A DNA stretch of 64,000 nt from Terriglobales bacterium. GTDB taxonomy: Bacteria; Acidobacteriota; Terriglobia; Terriglobales; Acidobacteriaceae. Of the stretch, positions 1 to 7,981 are shown one piece after another (the first letter of the stretch is position 1; each line of letters begins with the position of its first letter). The translations under genes and the position numbers were made by a program. Where the stretch lies: NCBI GenBank assembly GCA_035651655.1, contig DASRFG010000002.1, positions 124,001 through 188,000 on the forward strand, given 5' to 3'. Under the pieces are notes generated by a model. The model did not search any database. It was not told the DNA's origin and saw nothing but the letters and a program-made list of their open reading frames with translations.

Positions 1-177
1 GCGAGAATCGTGATGGTGTCGTCTGTCGGTTACCAGGAAAATATCGTGGCTGCCCTGCAGCGCGGCGCCCGTCACTTTGTGCAAAAGCCGGTCAAGCCCG
101 AAGTCCTCTACGAGGTAATTAAGTACGTAATGGGAGAAGAATGTGTGGTTGCCAGTGCCGCGACGGGAGGAGCCTAG
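1..177 (+). CDS. Response regulator receiver domain, C-terminal part (partial)
   Basis: The frame is open from the first base and stops at 175-177, so the 5' part of the gene lies outside the window. The visible 58 residues fit the end of a CheY-like receiver domain: a beta strand (RIVMVSS), an alpha-4 helix, then GARHFVQKPVKPEVL, which holds the conserved Lys-Pro pair after beta-5. The phospho-acceptor Asp would lie upstream and cannot be checked. The stop is 3 bases before the start of a CheX-like gene, so the two are probably co-transcribed as a phosphorelay pair. The short tail leaves no room for a DNA-binding output domain, so this is probably a single-domain receiver. Confidence 0.8.
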   Translation, partial: ARIVMVSSVGYQENIVAALQRGARHFVQKPVKPEVLYEVIKYVMGEECVVASAATGGA

Positions 178-180
178 GCC

Positions 181-681
181 ATGAGGATGGAGCTCATACA
201 GCCGTTCATCAACGCCGCCGATGCGGTGCTCGCCTCCACTCTCGAGTGCCGCAGCACTCGCCTGGGCAATTTCAGCATGGACCAGGAGGCCTACCGCAGT
301 AAGGGGATTGCCGCCATAGTTACCGTCACTGGCGACATTGAAGGACGGATTATTTTCGATGCCGAGGTTGAGACTGCCCGGCGTATGGCTGGTCAGACGA
401 TGGGCGGAGAGAAACCGGATTCTGACGAGACGGTCCGAGAGGCTATCTGCGAGCTAGCGAACCAAGTGATCGGGAATGCTATTAGCTCTCTCAATGACCA
501 GGGTTTTCATTTCAAGATTCACCCTCCGGAAGTTCACCAGGGAGAAGGCCTGAAGAGTACTGAAGATACCGAGGCGTTGGTCATGTGTTTCGAGACCAGC
601 AGCGGCAATGTTTTTATGAACATTGCCATGCGGTATAACCGCCGCCGTCCAAAGGCACGGGCCATAGCGGCGGGCGATTAG
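181..681 (+). CDS. CheX-like chemotaxis phosphatase
   Basis: A 166-residue protein of the CheC/CheX/FliY phosphatase type. These enzymes dephosphorylate CheY-P; CheX is the free cytoplasmic form. The diagnostic E-x-x-N motif is present once, at Glu91 and Asn94 in the helix REAICELANQVIGNAIS. The strand pattern GIAAIVTVTGDIEGRIIF near residues 42-59 is also typical. One phosphatase motif and this length favour CheX over CheC. The ATG is 3 bases after the stop of the receiver gene, which suggests the receiver is its substrate. Seen: motif and operon spacing. Inferred: action on the neighbouring receiver. Confidence 0.8.
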   Translation: MRMELIQPFINAADAVLASTLECRSTRLGNFSMDQEAYRSKGIAAIVTVTGDIEGRIIFDAEVETARRMAGQTMGGEKPDSDETVREAICELANQVIGNAISSLNDQGFHFKIHPPEVHQGEGLKSTEDTEALVMCFETSSGNVFMNIAMRYNRRRPKARAIAAGD

Positions 682-730
682 CAGCGGCCCGCGCATACCC
701 GCTTGTCACCAAGGGTCAGAACATCTGGCA

Positions 731-2023
731 TTACGGTCCGGCCACAATGAAGACCGGATTCTGCGGAGGGGATTGCGCCTTCGGTGCAGGCGGTGGAAAT
801 GCGCTCCGCGGAGACGGCATAGCGGCGACTTTTAAGTTGCTGGACGTTTTTAGAATCGTAGTTGTACCGGCGTCGCAGCTGGAGACGTAAACTTTGGTAC
901 TGTCGGCCGCGGCCGCGACGAACGCCCGGAAGCGCACTCCGGTAAGGATGCTGGTATCAGAGCCGCAATTTGTGGCAACCGGCTGCGTGAGGTCAATCGT
1001 CTTGGACACGGTGTTGCTGAAGGCATTGATTACGGTCAGGGCAAGAACCACGTTGTTTCCTGAAATTCCCTGGAAGCTCACGGCATAGGCCCGGCTTCCA
1101 TTTCCAAGTGCGGTGACTGCTGTGAGACCCGCTGTGGGGATGGCGATCGGCGGCAAGTTCGTGGGTATGGTTTTAGAGACGTCGAGCACGCTGATCGTAT
1201 TGTCGCCGGTATTGGAAACGAAGAGCCGGTTCGTCTTCGAGTTCAAGAACATGTAATTGGGCGAAGCGCCAACTGGAACGGTCGCGATCACCGTGTCAGT
1301 CGTCGTATCAACGACGGAAATGTCGTTTGAACCCTGGTTCAATATATAAACCGCCAACCCGTCCGGGCTGAGCTGTCCCCAGACCGGCGACGTACCCACA
1401 GCGAATGTTGTGAGGACCGTGCCACTCGCAACGTCAATGGCAGAGAGATCATTGCTGGCCTGGTTGATGGAATAGATCTTCTTGCCATCTGCTGTCCCTA
1501 CCAAAGCCACGGGCGTGGTTCCCACTGCAATCTCCGAGAGCAGGGTATGCACGCCGGATGAAATCATGCCAATCGAGTTCGTCGCAGCCTCAGCTACAAA
1601 CATCTTGGAGCTATTTGTGCTAGCCACATATACGGGGGCGTGATGTACGCCGGGAGACAGCTTGATCGTGGTTGGCGGAATGCTGCCAACCGAAGGAAAG
1701 TAACTGGTGACCGTGTCGTCGTCGCGATTGGCGACAAAGACCTGCGACTGCCCGGGGGGCGAAAATCCCGCATGAACCGGGCCCACACTGGCACGTATGG
1801 CGCCTACATTGCTGTCTCCGGAGACATCCACCTGGGAAACACTGCCCGCGGCGGCGGGAGCATTGGCGCTCACTACAAACATGGAATGAGTGAGACTAGG
1901 GTCCCCTGAGGGCGCGGTTATGGGAGCGGCTACGGGGCGGAAAGTATCGCCGCAGCTTGTGGCAATCACGGCTGACGCGAGAACTGCCGCCAGCCCAAAC
2001 TTCTCTAAGAATCCTGTATGCAC
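731..2023 (-). CDS. YVTN/YncE-type beta-propeller lipoprotein
   Basis: A 430-residue exported protein starting at GTG. The N-terminus is a lipoprotein signal with lipobox ATSC at about residues 21-24, so it is probably anchored in the envelope. The body consists of repeats of about 42 residues of the YVTN propeller type, with phrases such as LFVSNTGDNTISVLDV, VYILNQGSNDISVVDT and IYSINQASNDLSAIDV. Such propellers usually serve in binding or scaffolding, and the ligand cannot be predicted. It is transcribed away from the RHS array and shares no obvious operon. Function unknown. Confidence 0.75.
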   Translation of the reverse strand: MHTGFLEKFGLAAVLASAVIATSCGDTFRPVAAPITAPSGDPSLTHSMFVVSANAPAAAGSVSQVDVSGDSNVGAIRASVGPVHAGFSPPGQSQVFVANRDDDTVTSYFPSVGSIPPTTIKLSPGVHHAPVYVASTNSSKMFVAEAATNSIGMISSGVHTLLSEIAVGTTPVALVGTADGKKIYSINQASNDLSAIDVASGTVLTTFAVGTSPVWGQLSPDGLAVYILNQGSNDISVVDTTTDTVIATVPVGASPNYMFLNSKTNRLFVSNTGDNTISVLDVSKTIPTNLPPIAIPTAGLTAVTALGNGSRAYAVSFQGISGNNVVLALTVINAFSNTVSKTIDLTQPVATNCGSDTSILTGVRFRAFVAAAADSTKVYVSSCDAGTTTILKTSSNLKVAAMPSPRSAFPPPAPKAQSPPQNPVFIVAGP

Positions 2024-2218
2024 TGCTGAGAGAACCCGCCTTGATTCAGAGTCACTGGGAATCAGTTCATTCTAGCGGGAAGCACGATTTCGCGCCAATT
2101 CCCTCGAGGAGCACCTGCAAGCCCTCACACACAAGCAGGTCATTCAGAATGCGAAGTTGAGTCTGATTATCATCAGTGCACAGGATGTTCAAGCATGGCG
2201 AGTCCAGCCGGGATAAAC

Positions 2219-2247
2219 CTGACAATGTTCGACAATCAGAACATAAT
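2219..2247 (+). promoter_or_regulatory. Candidate sigma70 promoter upstream of the first RHS gene
   Basis: CTGACA at 2219-2224 is followed by a 17-base spacer and CATAAT at 2242-2247, each one base from consensus. It lies 38 bases before the ATG at 2286. No strong ribosome binding site follows. This would let the truncated RHS tip be expressed without its original N-terminal part. Prediction from sequence only. Confidence 0.35.
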
Positions 2248-2285
2248 AACCATTCTTGTTCTAAAATCCGGAATGATTTCCACAG

Positions 2286-4286
2286 ATGAAACAGGTCTCG
2301 TACGACTCGCGCGGCCGCCGGACCTCTGCTACCGATGGCAATAGCAAGGTGACCCAATACACGTATGATGACGCCGACCGCCTCACTCAAGTAACGGATG
2401 CCAGCCAGCATTCCACCGGCTATGCATACGATACCGAAGGTAACCTTAGCAGCATTACGGATGCCTTGGGCAGGCAGACGAGTTTCAACTACGATACTTT
2501 CAGGCGGGTTACCAAAACGACGTTCCCATCTACTCTCATCGAAACCTACACGTACGACGCCGTGGGCAACCTGCTGAGCAAAACTGACCGCAAGGGAAAC
2601 ACTATCAGCTATGCTTATGACGCCCTTAACCGGCTCACTACCAAAACTTATCCCGGCAGCGCGACTGTCAACTACACGTATGACCTCGATGGTCGGCTAA
2701 CCCAGGTCTCAGATTCGACTGGCACGTATCAGTTCTCCTATGACCACATGGGACGGCTGACTGGAACCACAACCAGCTATTCGTTTCTGACCGCTCGAAC
2801 ATTTACCAACAGCTACTCGTACGACGCCGCGTCGAACCGGGTGTCATTTACCGATCCCGAGAACGGCCAGAACACCTATAGCTACGACACTGTAAACCGT
2901 CTGACCAATCTAACCAATTTCCAATCGCAGAGCTTCGGCTTCAGCTACGACAATCTGAGCAGACGTACCCAGCTCACCCGCCCCAACGGGGTCAACACTA
3001 ATTACGCTTACGATTCTTTGTCACGGTTGCTGTCGGTGTTGCATCAGGTGGGTTCGACCACACTCGATGGCGCCAGCTACACCTACGACAACGCCGGCAA
3101 CCGTACCTCAAAAACCGACGTCGCGACCAGTGTGACCTCAAATTACGGATACGACAACATTTATCAGCTACTGAGCGTGATGCAGGGCGGACAGACCGCC
3201 GAGAGTTACACATACGACGCGACTGGAAACCGGTTAAGCACAATGAGCGCATCTCCGTACGCCTACAACAGCTCTAACCAGCTGAGTTCGACTCCGAGTG
3301 CTAGCTATACCTATGACAACAATGGCAACACACTGACCAAAGTGGCTTCCTCGGCCACCACCAGCTATGTCTGGGACTTCGAGAACCGGCTGACATCAGT
3401 CACCTTGCCGGGAACGGGCGGCACGGTGAGCTTCAAATATGACCCAATGGGAAGGCGCATCCAGAAGAGCAGTTCGAATGGAACCACAAATTACCTCTAT
3501 GACGGGAGAAATCTTCTGGAGGAGCTGGACGCCTCGGGGAACGTGCTGGCCAGGTACAACCAAGGCCCCAGCATTGATGAGCCGATATCGGAGCTGCGCG
3601 GCTCAACCACAAGCTACTATCAGGTAGATTTTCTTGGCAGTGTCACTTCCCTGAGCAACTCGGCTGGGGCGCTGGCGAACACCTACACCTACGACTCGTT
3701 TGGCAAGCTGATCGGTTCCACGGGTACACTCACCAACCCATTCCAGTTCACTGGGCGCGAGTTCGATCCTGAGACCGGAATCTACAACTACCGCTTCCGG
3801 TACTACGACCAGAACGTCGGCAGGTTCCTCAGCGAGGATCCGATAATGTTTGGTGGTGGGGTCAACTTCTGTCGCTATGCCGATGGGAACCCAGTGTCAG
3901 AAGCTGATCCGTTAGGTCTCGACACTAAGGTCTGTTACTACTCGGACGCGGCGGCGGGCTTTGGTCACGTGGGTTTCGGCCTCCCTCAGGAAGGAGAGCA
4001 AGGCACACAGGGCTTTTATCCCACTGGCAATCCAATCGACAGCCCTGGCAAGGTCAAGCCCGACGAGCAGAAAAAGCCACAGTGCAAAACGATTCCGGCA
4101 CCGAAGGATAAAGACCAGTGCATGTTTCAATGTCGGCTTCGGCGGGTCAACAATCCCGGAAACTACAAAGTCACGAGTCGCCAGTGCACGAGCTTTGTAC
4201 GCGAGTGCTTGCGGGAGTATGGCGAACCTGCCGGTGATTACAACGGCCCACGACCTTGGCCGTTCTTCGATGGATTGCCAAAGTAG
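2286..4286 (+). CDS. RHS tip 1: RHS/YD-repeat core with papain-like C-terminal domain
   Basis: 666 residues. About residues 1-545 are YD/RHS repeats ending in the RHS-associated core signature (FTGREFDPETGIYNYRFRYYDQNVGRFLSEDP and DPLGL, around residues 500-545). The usual N-terminal delivery part is absent, and an in-frame TGA at 2274 shows the frame does not continue upstream. The 120-residue tip is unrelated to the core. It contains GHVGFGL with His561 and RQCTSFVRECL with Cys634. His before Cys in these contexts resembles circularly permuted papain-like (NlpC/P60-type) amidases, so peptidoglycan or peptide-bond cleavage is a guess. A small membrane protein gene follows after 13 bases and is the likely immunity gene. 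No PAAR, VgrG or secretion signal is visible. Confidence 0.8.
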   Translation: MKQVSYDSRGRRTSATDGNSKVTQYTYDDADRLTQVTDASQHSTGYAYDTEGNLSSITDALGRQTSFNYDTFRRVTKTTFPSTLIETYTYDAVGNLLSKTDRKGNTISYAYDALNRLTTKTYPGSATVNYTYDLDGRLTQVSDSTGTYQFSYDHMGRLTGTTTSYSFLTARTFTNSYSYDAASNRVSFTDPENGQNTYSYDTVNRLTNLTNFQSQSFGFSYDNLSRRTQLTRPNGVNTNYAYDSLSRLLSVLHQVGSTTLDGASYTYDNAGNRTSKTDVATSVTSNYGYDNIYQLLSVMQGGQTAESYTYDATGNRLSTMSASPYAYNSSNQLSSTPSASYTYDNNGNTLTKVASSATTSYVWDFENRLTSVTLPGTGGTVSFKYDPMGRRIQKSSSNGTTNYLYDGRNLLEELDASGNVLARYNQGPSIDEPISELRGSTTSYYQVDFLGSVTSLSNSAGALANTYTYDSFGKLIGSTGTLTNPFQFTGREFDPETGIYNYRFRYYDQNVGRFLSEDPIMFGGGVNFCRYADGNPVSEADPLGLDTKVCYYSDAAAGFGHVGFGLPQEGEQGTQGFYPTGNPIDSPGKVKPDEQKKPQCKTIPAPKDKDQCMFQCRLRRVNNPGNYKVTSRQCTSFVRECLREYGEPAGDYNGPRPWPFFDGLPK

Positions 4287-4299
4287 GAGGTATGAGCGA

Positions 4300-4734
4300 A
4301 TGAGCAGAATCCTGAAATCACTTCTCGTGTTTGCTGGAGCCGGTCTTCTCGGGCCGCTAGTCTGGAACGTTGTGCGGCATCCATCCCGCATGGAAGGGTT
4401 CATTAGTGATCTTGTGTTCTTGCTCTGGCCTGCTCAACCGATGGGGGTTATCGAGACTAACGTCGGAGCACCGGCTGCCCTTGCTGTCGCGATTGGTGCG
4501 AACCTCATCCTCTTCGCGATCATGGGTGTAATCGTGGGATTGGTGGCCAAGACCCGTGTCCGACTTGCCGTTGCCTATGGCGTGGTCTGCTTGCTTCTCT
4601 TCGTTTGGGCGTTCTGGGGAGCGGGCTTCAGTTTTGCACACTTGGGAGTCCTTGCCCTGGCAGTTGGCTTGCTTGTGTATGCGATTCCGTTCTGGGTGGT
4701 CATGCCCAGCTCAGCCATGCTGAGGTCAGCTTAA
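4300..4734 (+). CDS. Small polytopic membrane protein, candidate immunity protein for RHS tip 1
   Basis: 144 residues from the ATG at 4300, which has AGGAGG at 4285-4290 nine bases upstream. The longer open frame to 3961 overlaps the RHS gene and is not used. About four hydrophobic segments are visible: near residues 5-22, around 55-80 (ALAVAIGANLILFAIMGVIV), 88-108 (LAVAYGVVCLLLFVWAFW) and 112-135. No family was recognised. Position right after a toxin-like RHS tip, small size and membrane location fit an immunity role against an envelope-acting effector. That is inference from gene order. Confidence 0.55.
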   Translation: MSRILKSLLVFAGAGLLGPLVWNVVRHPSRMEGFISDLVFLLWPAQPMGVIETNVGAPAALAVAIGANLILFAIMGVIVGLVAKTRVRLAVAYGVVCLLLFVWAFWGAGFSFAHLGVLALAVGLLVYAIPFWVVMPSSAMLRSA

Positions 4735-4767
4735 GGGTGTCCCCGAAGCCGTCCTAGCCGCCGGAAG

Positions 4768-4789
4768 TGAACTGCTAAAGACCAGTTCA
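4768..4789. other. Inverted repeat after the membrane protein gene
   Basis: TGAACTG (4768-4774) and CAGTTCA (4783-4789) form a perfect 7-bp stem with an 8-base loop, 33 bases after the stop at 4734. No U-run follows on either strand, so it may be a weak terminator or just a stem-loop. The rest of 4735-4957 shows no gene; GGTGAC-AC-GTCACC at about 4832-4845 is another small palindrome. Confidence 0.3.
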
Positions 4790-4957
4790 AAACCTGCGCT
4801 GCCTGCGGCGTCGGGTGTGGGGTGGTGACACGTCACCCCTGGGAGGGTTGCTGCGCAGTACCGCGCGGCGAGCGCGCGGTAACTCCCTGTTCCAGCGACA
4901 GGCGAGTTACGGATGTGGCGGCCAAAATGGATCACCCAAATCAGTAGAACTTGAGAA

Positions 4958-5959
4958 ATGGGTGCACTGCTTATCGGTGACGCATCCGAGACGATTGCTC
5001 GGTACAAGCGTTTGGGCATTTCCGTCGTATTCCAGGTAAACGGTGCCCCGGTGATTGTTGTGCCACGGCGTGACAAGCTGGACGAAAACGCCAACGGCGG
5101 CCGAGGCCAAAAGGCCATTGGGCCATATCACCTGGGGTCGGGCGCCGCAGTGGCCCGCTATTCGCAAGGACTGAACATCGATCAGCCGCTAGCGCAGCTT
5201 CGCTCTGGTGCGACAAGTTACTACGAGCAGGACGGAATTGGCTCAGTCTCTGCGCTCAGCAACTCCGCCGGAGTAATGGCTGGCACTTACACGTATGACT
5301 CGTTCGGCAAGTTGACTGCTTCAAGTGGCACGCTCGCAAATCCTTTCCAATACACTGGGCGTGAGTTCGATCAGGAAACGGGTTTGTATTACTACCGCGC
5401 CCGTTATTATGACGAGAGCGCCGGGCGTTTCCTCAGTGAAGACCCAATGAGGTTTGGAGCTGGCCCGAACTTCTATCCGTACGCAAACAACTCTCCAACC
5501 AATGCAATCGATCCGACCGGGACAAGTGCAGTGCCCGTACCGATTCCGGGACTGGAACCTGTTCCTGTGCCATGGGCGTGGTGTTATGAAAGCCCGGTTA
5601 CATGGTTGGCTTGCTTAGACGCTGGACTGGTCATTTACGACGCCTATCAACTCTATGGTCTGGGTCAAGCGTACGGGTGGTGGAACGACTTTTTGAGCTC
5701 CGGCAACATGCAGCAAGTCCACAATCCTAACCGCGCGAAGTGTCAGAGGGATTGCCAGCCATGCGTCCCTCCAGTTGGGAGCTTGCGCTACCGCTTGGAT
5801 CAAGTACCGCCTAGCAGGCCGCATAAACCCTGGCCGGGAACTCACTGGGACATCGAGCAGATGCAACAACGACCTGCTCCTGACTGCGGGTGTCTCTGGA
5901 AAGAAATCGCGAACGGACAGGGCGATATTCCTCCGGGAGTTCCGCCAGTGACGCCATAG
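4958..5959 (+). CDS. RHS tip 2: short RHS core with Cys/His-rich C-terminal domain, chimeric N-terminus
   Basis: 333 residues. Residues 1 to about 60 (MGALLIGDASETIARYKRLG onward) are not RHS-like. RHS core starts abruptly near residue 62 (AVARYSQGLNIDQPLAQLRS) and runs through YTGREFDQETGLYYYRARYY and GRFLSEDP to DPTG near residue 188. Only the last one-fifth of the core seen in tip 1 is kept. The tip begins with a hydrophobic stretch (VTWLACLDAGLVIYDAYQLY) and ends in a compact Cys/His-rich region: CQRDCQPCVPPVGSLRYR, then PPSRPHKPWPGTHWDIEQ, then CGCLW. The clustered Cys and His suggest metal binding. Activity unknown. A junction of two unrelated coding segments near 5140 suggests recombination, so the gene may be a displaced cassette or pseudogene. 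Confidence 0.6.
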   Translation: MGALLIGDASETIARYKRLGISVVFQVNGAPVIVVPRRDKLDENANGGRGQKAIGPYHLGSGAAVARYSQGLNIDQPLAQLRSGATSYYEQDGIGSVSALSNSAGVMAGTYTYDSFGKLTASSGTLANPFQYTGREFDQETGLYYYRARYYDESAGRFLSEDPMRFGAGPNFYPYANNSPTNAIDPTGTSAVPVPIPGLEPVPVPWAWCYESPVTWLACLDAGLVIYDAYQLYGLGQAYGWWNDFLSSGNMQQVHNPNRAKCQRDCQPCVPPVGSLRYRLDQVPPSRPHKPWPGTHWDIEQMQQRPAPDCGCLWKEIANGQGDIPPGVPPVTP

Positions 5960-6007
5960 AAAACGCGGAGGTCCTTCTCACTGGAATGTGTAGACTCATA
6001 AACTCTA

Positions 6008-6625
6008 ATGATGGAAACTCTATCTCTGGGATTCGATCTTCGATTGCGTGCGGAGGACTATGCCAAGGAGGTGTGGTCCAGAGAACACCGAAACTCGTAC
6101 TTGCTCCGTAAGGATCTTGACTGGCCTCTGTCTGTGGACCGCACAGTGTGGCCCTCGTTCCTCCAGTCTCACTACTTCGATGCAAAGGCACGCCGCATCT
6201 CTAACCCGCGATTCGTGAACCAGGACACCTCGGCCCTGGAAAACGACTTCGGAATGATTCGCGATGTGAAATCTTTGGTGCGATTGCCAGGAGCAAAGCT
6301 TGGCGTGGGAATCGCTGCGCAGGTGATCTACCGCAAACGCAAGGGGATGGAACCCTTGCTCGGTGTCGAGGCCGATGCGATCCCCCCCGGAGCAGTCGCG
6401 CTTGGATTCGATGTGGCAACGGCAACTCCGATCAGCGGGTTATCCAACTGTGGGTACAGCCCGGCGGAATTACCTCGGCTCCGTTCCGCATGGGGCGGCA
6501 GACTAAATAAGCACGGCCTTCTGGAGAGTCTTGATGATGCAATGCAGTTCCGAGAAATGACAAACCGCCGCGTTCCGGAACACGCCCCCTTCCATGTTTA
6601 CAAGCTCTTCCGGATCACTTTGTAG
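6008..6625 (+). CDS. Hypothetical protein, candidate immunity protein for RHS tip 2
   Basis: 205 residues starting MMETLSLGFDLRLRAEDYAK. No signal peptide or membrane segment is visible, so it is probably cytoplasmic. No family was recognised. Codon use looks coding, and the gene starts 48 bases after the stop of RHS tip 2. The ribosome binding site is weak and the start could be 6008 or 6011. Its position directly after a toxin-like RHS tip suggests an immunity protein. If so, its cytoplasmic location would argue that tip 2 acts inside the cell. Both points are inference. Confidence 0.5.
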   Translation: MMETLSLGFDLRLRAEDYAKEVWSREHRNSYLLRKDLDWPLSVDRTVWPSFLQSHYFDAKARRISNPRFVNQDTSALENDFGMIRDVKSLVRLPGAKLGVGIAAQVIYRKRKGMEPLLGVEADAIPPGAVALGFDVATATPISGLSNCGYSPAELPRLRSAWGGRLNKHGLLESLDDAMQFREMTNRRVPEHAPFHVYKLFRITL

Positions 6626-6702
6626 AATGGAAATCGGTAGGGAATCGGGTACTCGGGATCGTCCGCTGGGCTGCCTTCCCCACCGATTACCTCTATGACG
6701 GG

Positions 6703-6999
6703 ATGAGTCTCCTGGAAGAGGTCGATCAGAATGGAAATGTGCTCGCCAGGTCTTACGCTAACAATGATCCCCTCAACCTAACGACATGGTCGAAAGCAGG
6801 CGCAGTCGTCAACTGTGCTTACTACCTCGTTGCTTTCGGAGCAGGCGTTTGGGGCATCTGGAAGGACAAGGGTCTAGTGCCCTCTGAACACATCACGGCG
6901 GGACTCGTGCTTTATCTGTTGCCGGTCTTCGTCATCGCCCTCGTGGATGTGTGGCTGTATCGGAAGGATCTGCCTGGTTTGACGCCAGCGACCCAGTGA
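6703..6999 (+). CDS. RHS core scrap fused in frame to a small membrane protein
   Basis: The frame from 6682 reads TDYLYDGMSLLEEVDQNGNV, which matches the RHS core motif LYDGRNLLEELDASGNVLAR of tip 1. After LAR (about 6756) the sequence switches to an unrelated protein with two long hydrophobic segments, VVNCAYYLVAFGAGVWGIW and ITAGLVLYLLPVFVIALVDV. From the ATG at 6703 it gives 98 residues. The likely origin is recombination that removed an RHS tip and joined core sequence to a leftover membrane protein, perhaps an orphan immunity gene. Whether it is translated is unknown; no strong ribosome binding site is seen. Confidence 0.4.
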   Translation: MSLLEEVDQNGNVLARSYANNDPLNLTTWSKAGAVVNCAYYLVAFGAGVWGIWKDKGLVPSEHITAGLVLYLLPVFVIALVDVWLYRKDLPGLTPATQ

Positions 7000-7061
7000 C
7001 GCGAACCGTGGTCGCAACTGCCAATGAGCCGAACTTTAGATCGCGAGCGGCGTCGACACTG

Positions 7062-7508
7062 ATGCCAAGAAGGGAAACCAGTTTGAACATTCTTAGATCA
7101 GGAATAGCCACGGGTTTGATGTTCATGGTAGTAACAATGGCGGTCTCAGCTTTGGACCAATCCTTTCCGAAGCCGATTGGTTCTGTGTTGCCCACGTATC
7201 CGGAGCGAGCCCGCGCAGCTCGTGTTGCAGGTATCGTAAAGCTATGGTTTATCCTAAACGGCAGGGGGAAGGTGACTGAAGCGGGGGTTGTTTCTGGGAA
7301 TCCGCTTTTGCGCGACGCAGCGGTAAGCACTGTCAAGAGTTGGAGATTTGACCCAAAGGTCCTCCCGGCGAACGTTCGTTTCGAAACAGACTTCGTTTAT
7401 GTACTAAATGTTCAGGCGAACGAAGGTGAACCAAAGCTCACAGTTTCCATGAGAGACTGTCGGCGCGTAGAAATCGTATCTGAACGCTACGTCAAGCCCA
7501 TTGAATAA
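7062..7508 (+). CDS. Secreted TonB C-terminal-domain protein
   Basis: About 148 residues. The frame is open further upstream, but the ATG at 7062 or the TTG at 7083 (preceded by AAGGGAAA) gives a sensible N-terminal signal sequence, SGIATGLMFMVVTMAVSA. Residues about 45-110 match the TonB C-terminal fold: PTYPERARAARVAGIVKLWF, then ILNGRGKVTEAGVVSGNPLL and AAVSTVKSWRF. In full TonB this domain contacts the TonB box of outer-membrane receptors. Here the membrane anchor is cleavable or very short and there is no Pro-rich spacer, so energy transduction is doubtful. It lies inside the RHS array, between tips 2 and 3, and may be cargo or an immunity-type gene. Confidence 0.55.
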   Translation: MPRRETSLNILRSGIATGLMFMVVTMAVSALDQSFPKPIGSVLPTYPERARAARVAGIVKLWFILNGRGKVTEAGVVSGNPLLRDAAVSTVKSWRFDPKVLPANVRFETDFVYVLNVQANEGEPKLTVSMRDCRRVEIVSERYVKPIE

Positions 7509-7738
7509 GCGGAAGATTCCAAGTAACTCTACGGCTGGCGTTTGCCGCCCGTAAGAGCAATCTCCGACAGCGCTCGAATCAGGTAGCGCTCTAGCCCAGA
7601 CAACTTCTTGGGATTTGCTATCTGGATGGGAGACGTGAAAGTGAACTGTCAGGAGGCATTGCACAAAACCCAAGCCAAATGGACTTAAGGGAATTAATCC
7701 TGCGGGACCGTCTGGCGTGTATTAGTGAGGTGTTGGGT

Positions 7739-7903
7739 ATGAGAGTACGGGCACTGGCTTTGATTTTTTTTATTGTGATTGCGCTTCTGGGAGGTGGCGG
7801 CTACGTTGAGGTAATCACAATAGGCGCAGCGGGTCCGCTTCAAGGATGGCGCGCGTTAGCTTGGGCGTTTGTTGGAATTATTGGCCTGATCGGGCCCTCG
7901 TAA
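7739..7903 (+). CDS. Possible very small membrane protein
   Basis: 54 residues from the ATG at 7739, beginning MRVRALALIFFIVIALLGGG, with a second hydrophobic stretch near the C-terminus (ALAWAFVGIIGLIG). GAGG lies about 10 bases upstream, inside TTAGTGAGGTGTTGGGT. It sits 80 bases before RHS tip 3 and could be an immunity gene of a lost tip. No homologue is recognised and the ORF is short enough to be chance. The stretch 7509-7738 has no convincing gene. Confidence 0.3.
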   Translation: MRVRALALIFFIVIALLGGGGYVEVITIGAAGPLQGWRALAWAFVGIIGLIGPS

Positions 7904-7981
7904 CCACGGTTGCACTGATTCGCGCAAAACCTACTATTTCGCCCTAACAGTAAATCGGGTCCCAACCCTGCACGCCCGGTA

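Noticed and set aside
3961-4299. Longer version of the membrane protein gene
   Set aside because: Bases 3961-4286 encode the RHS tip in another frame; the start at 4300 has a strong ribosome binding site.
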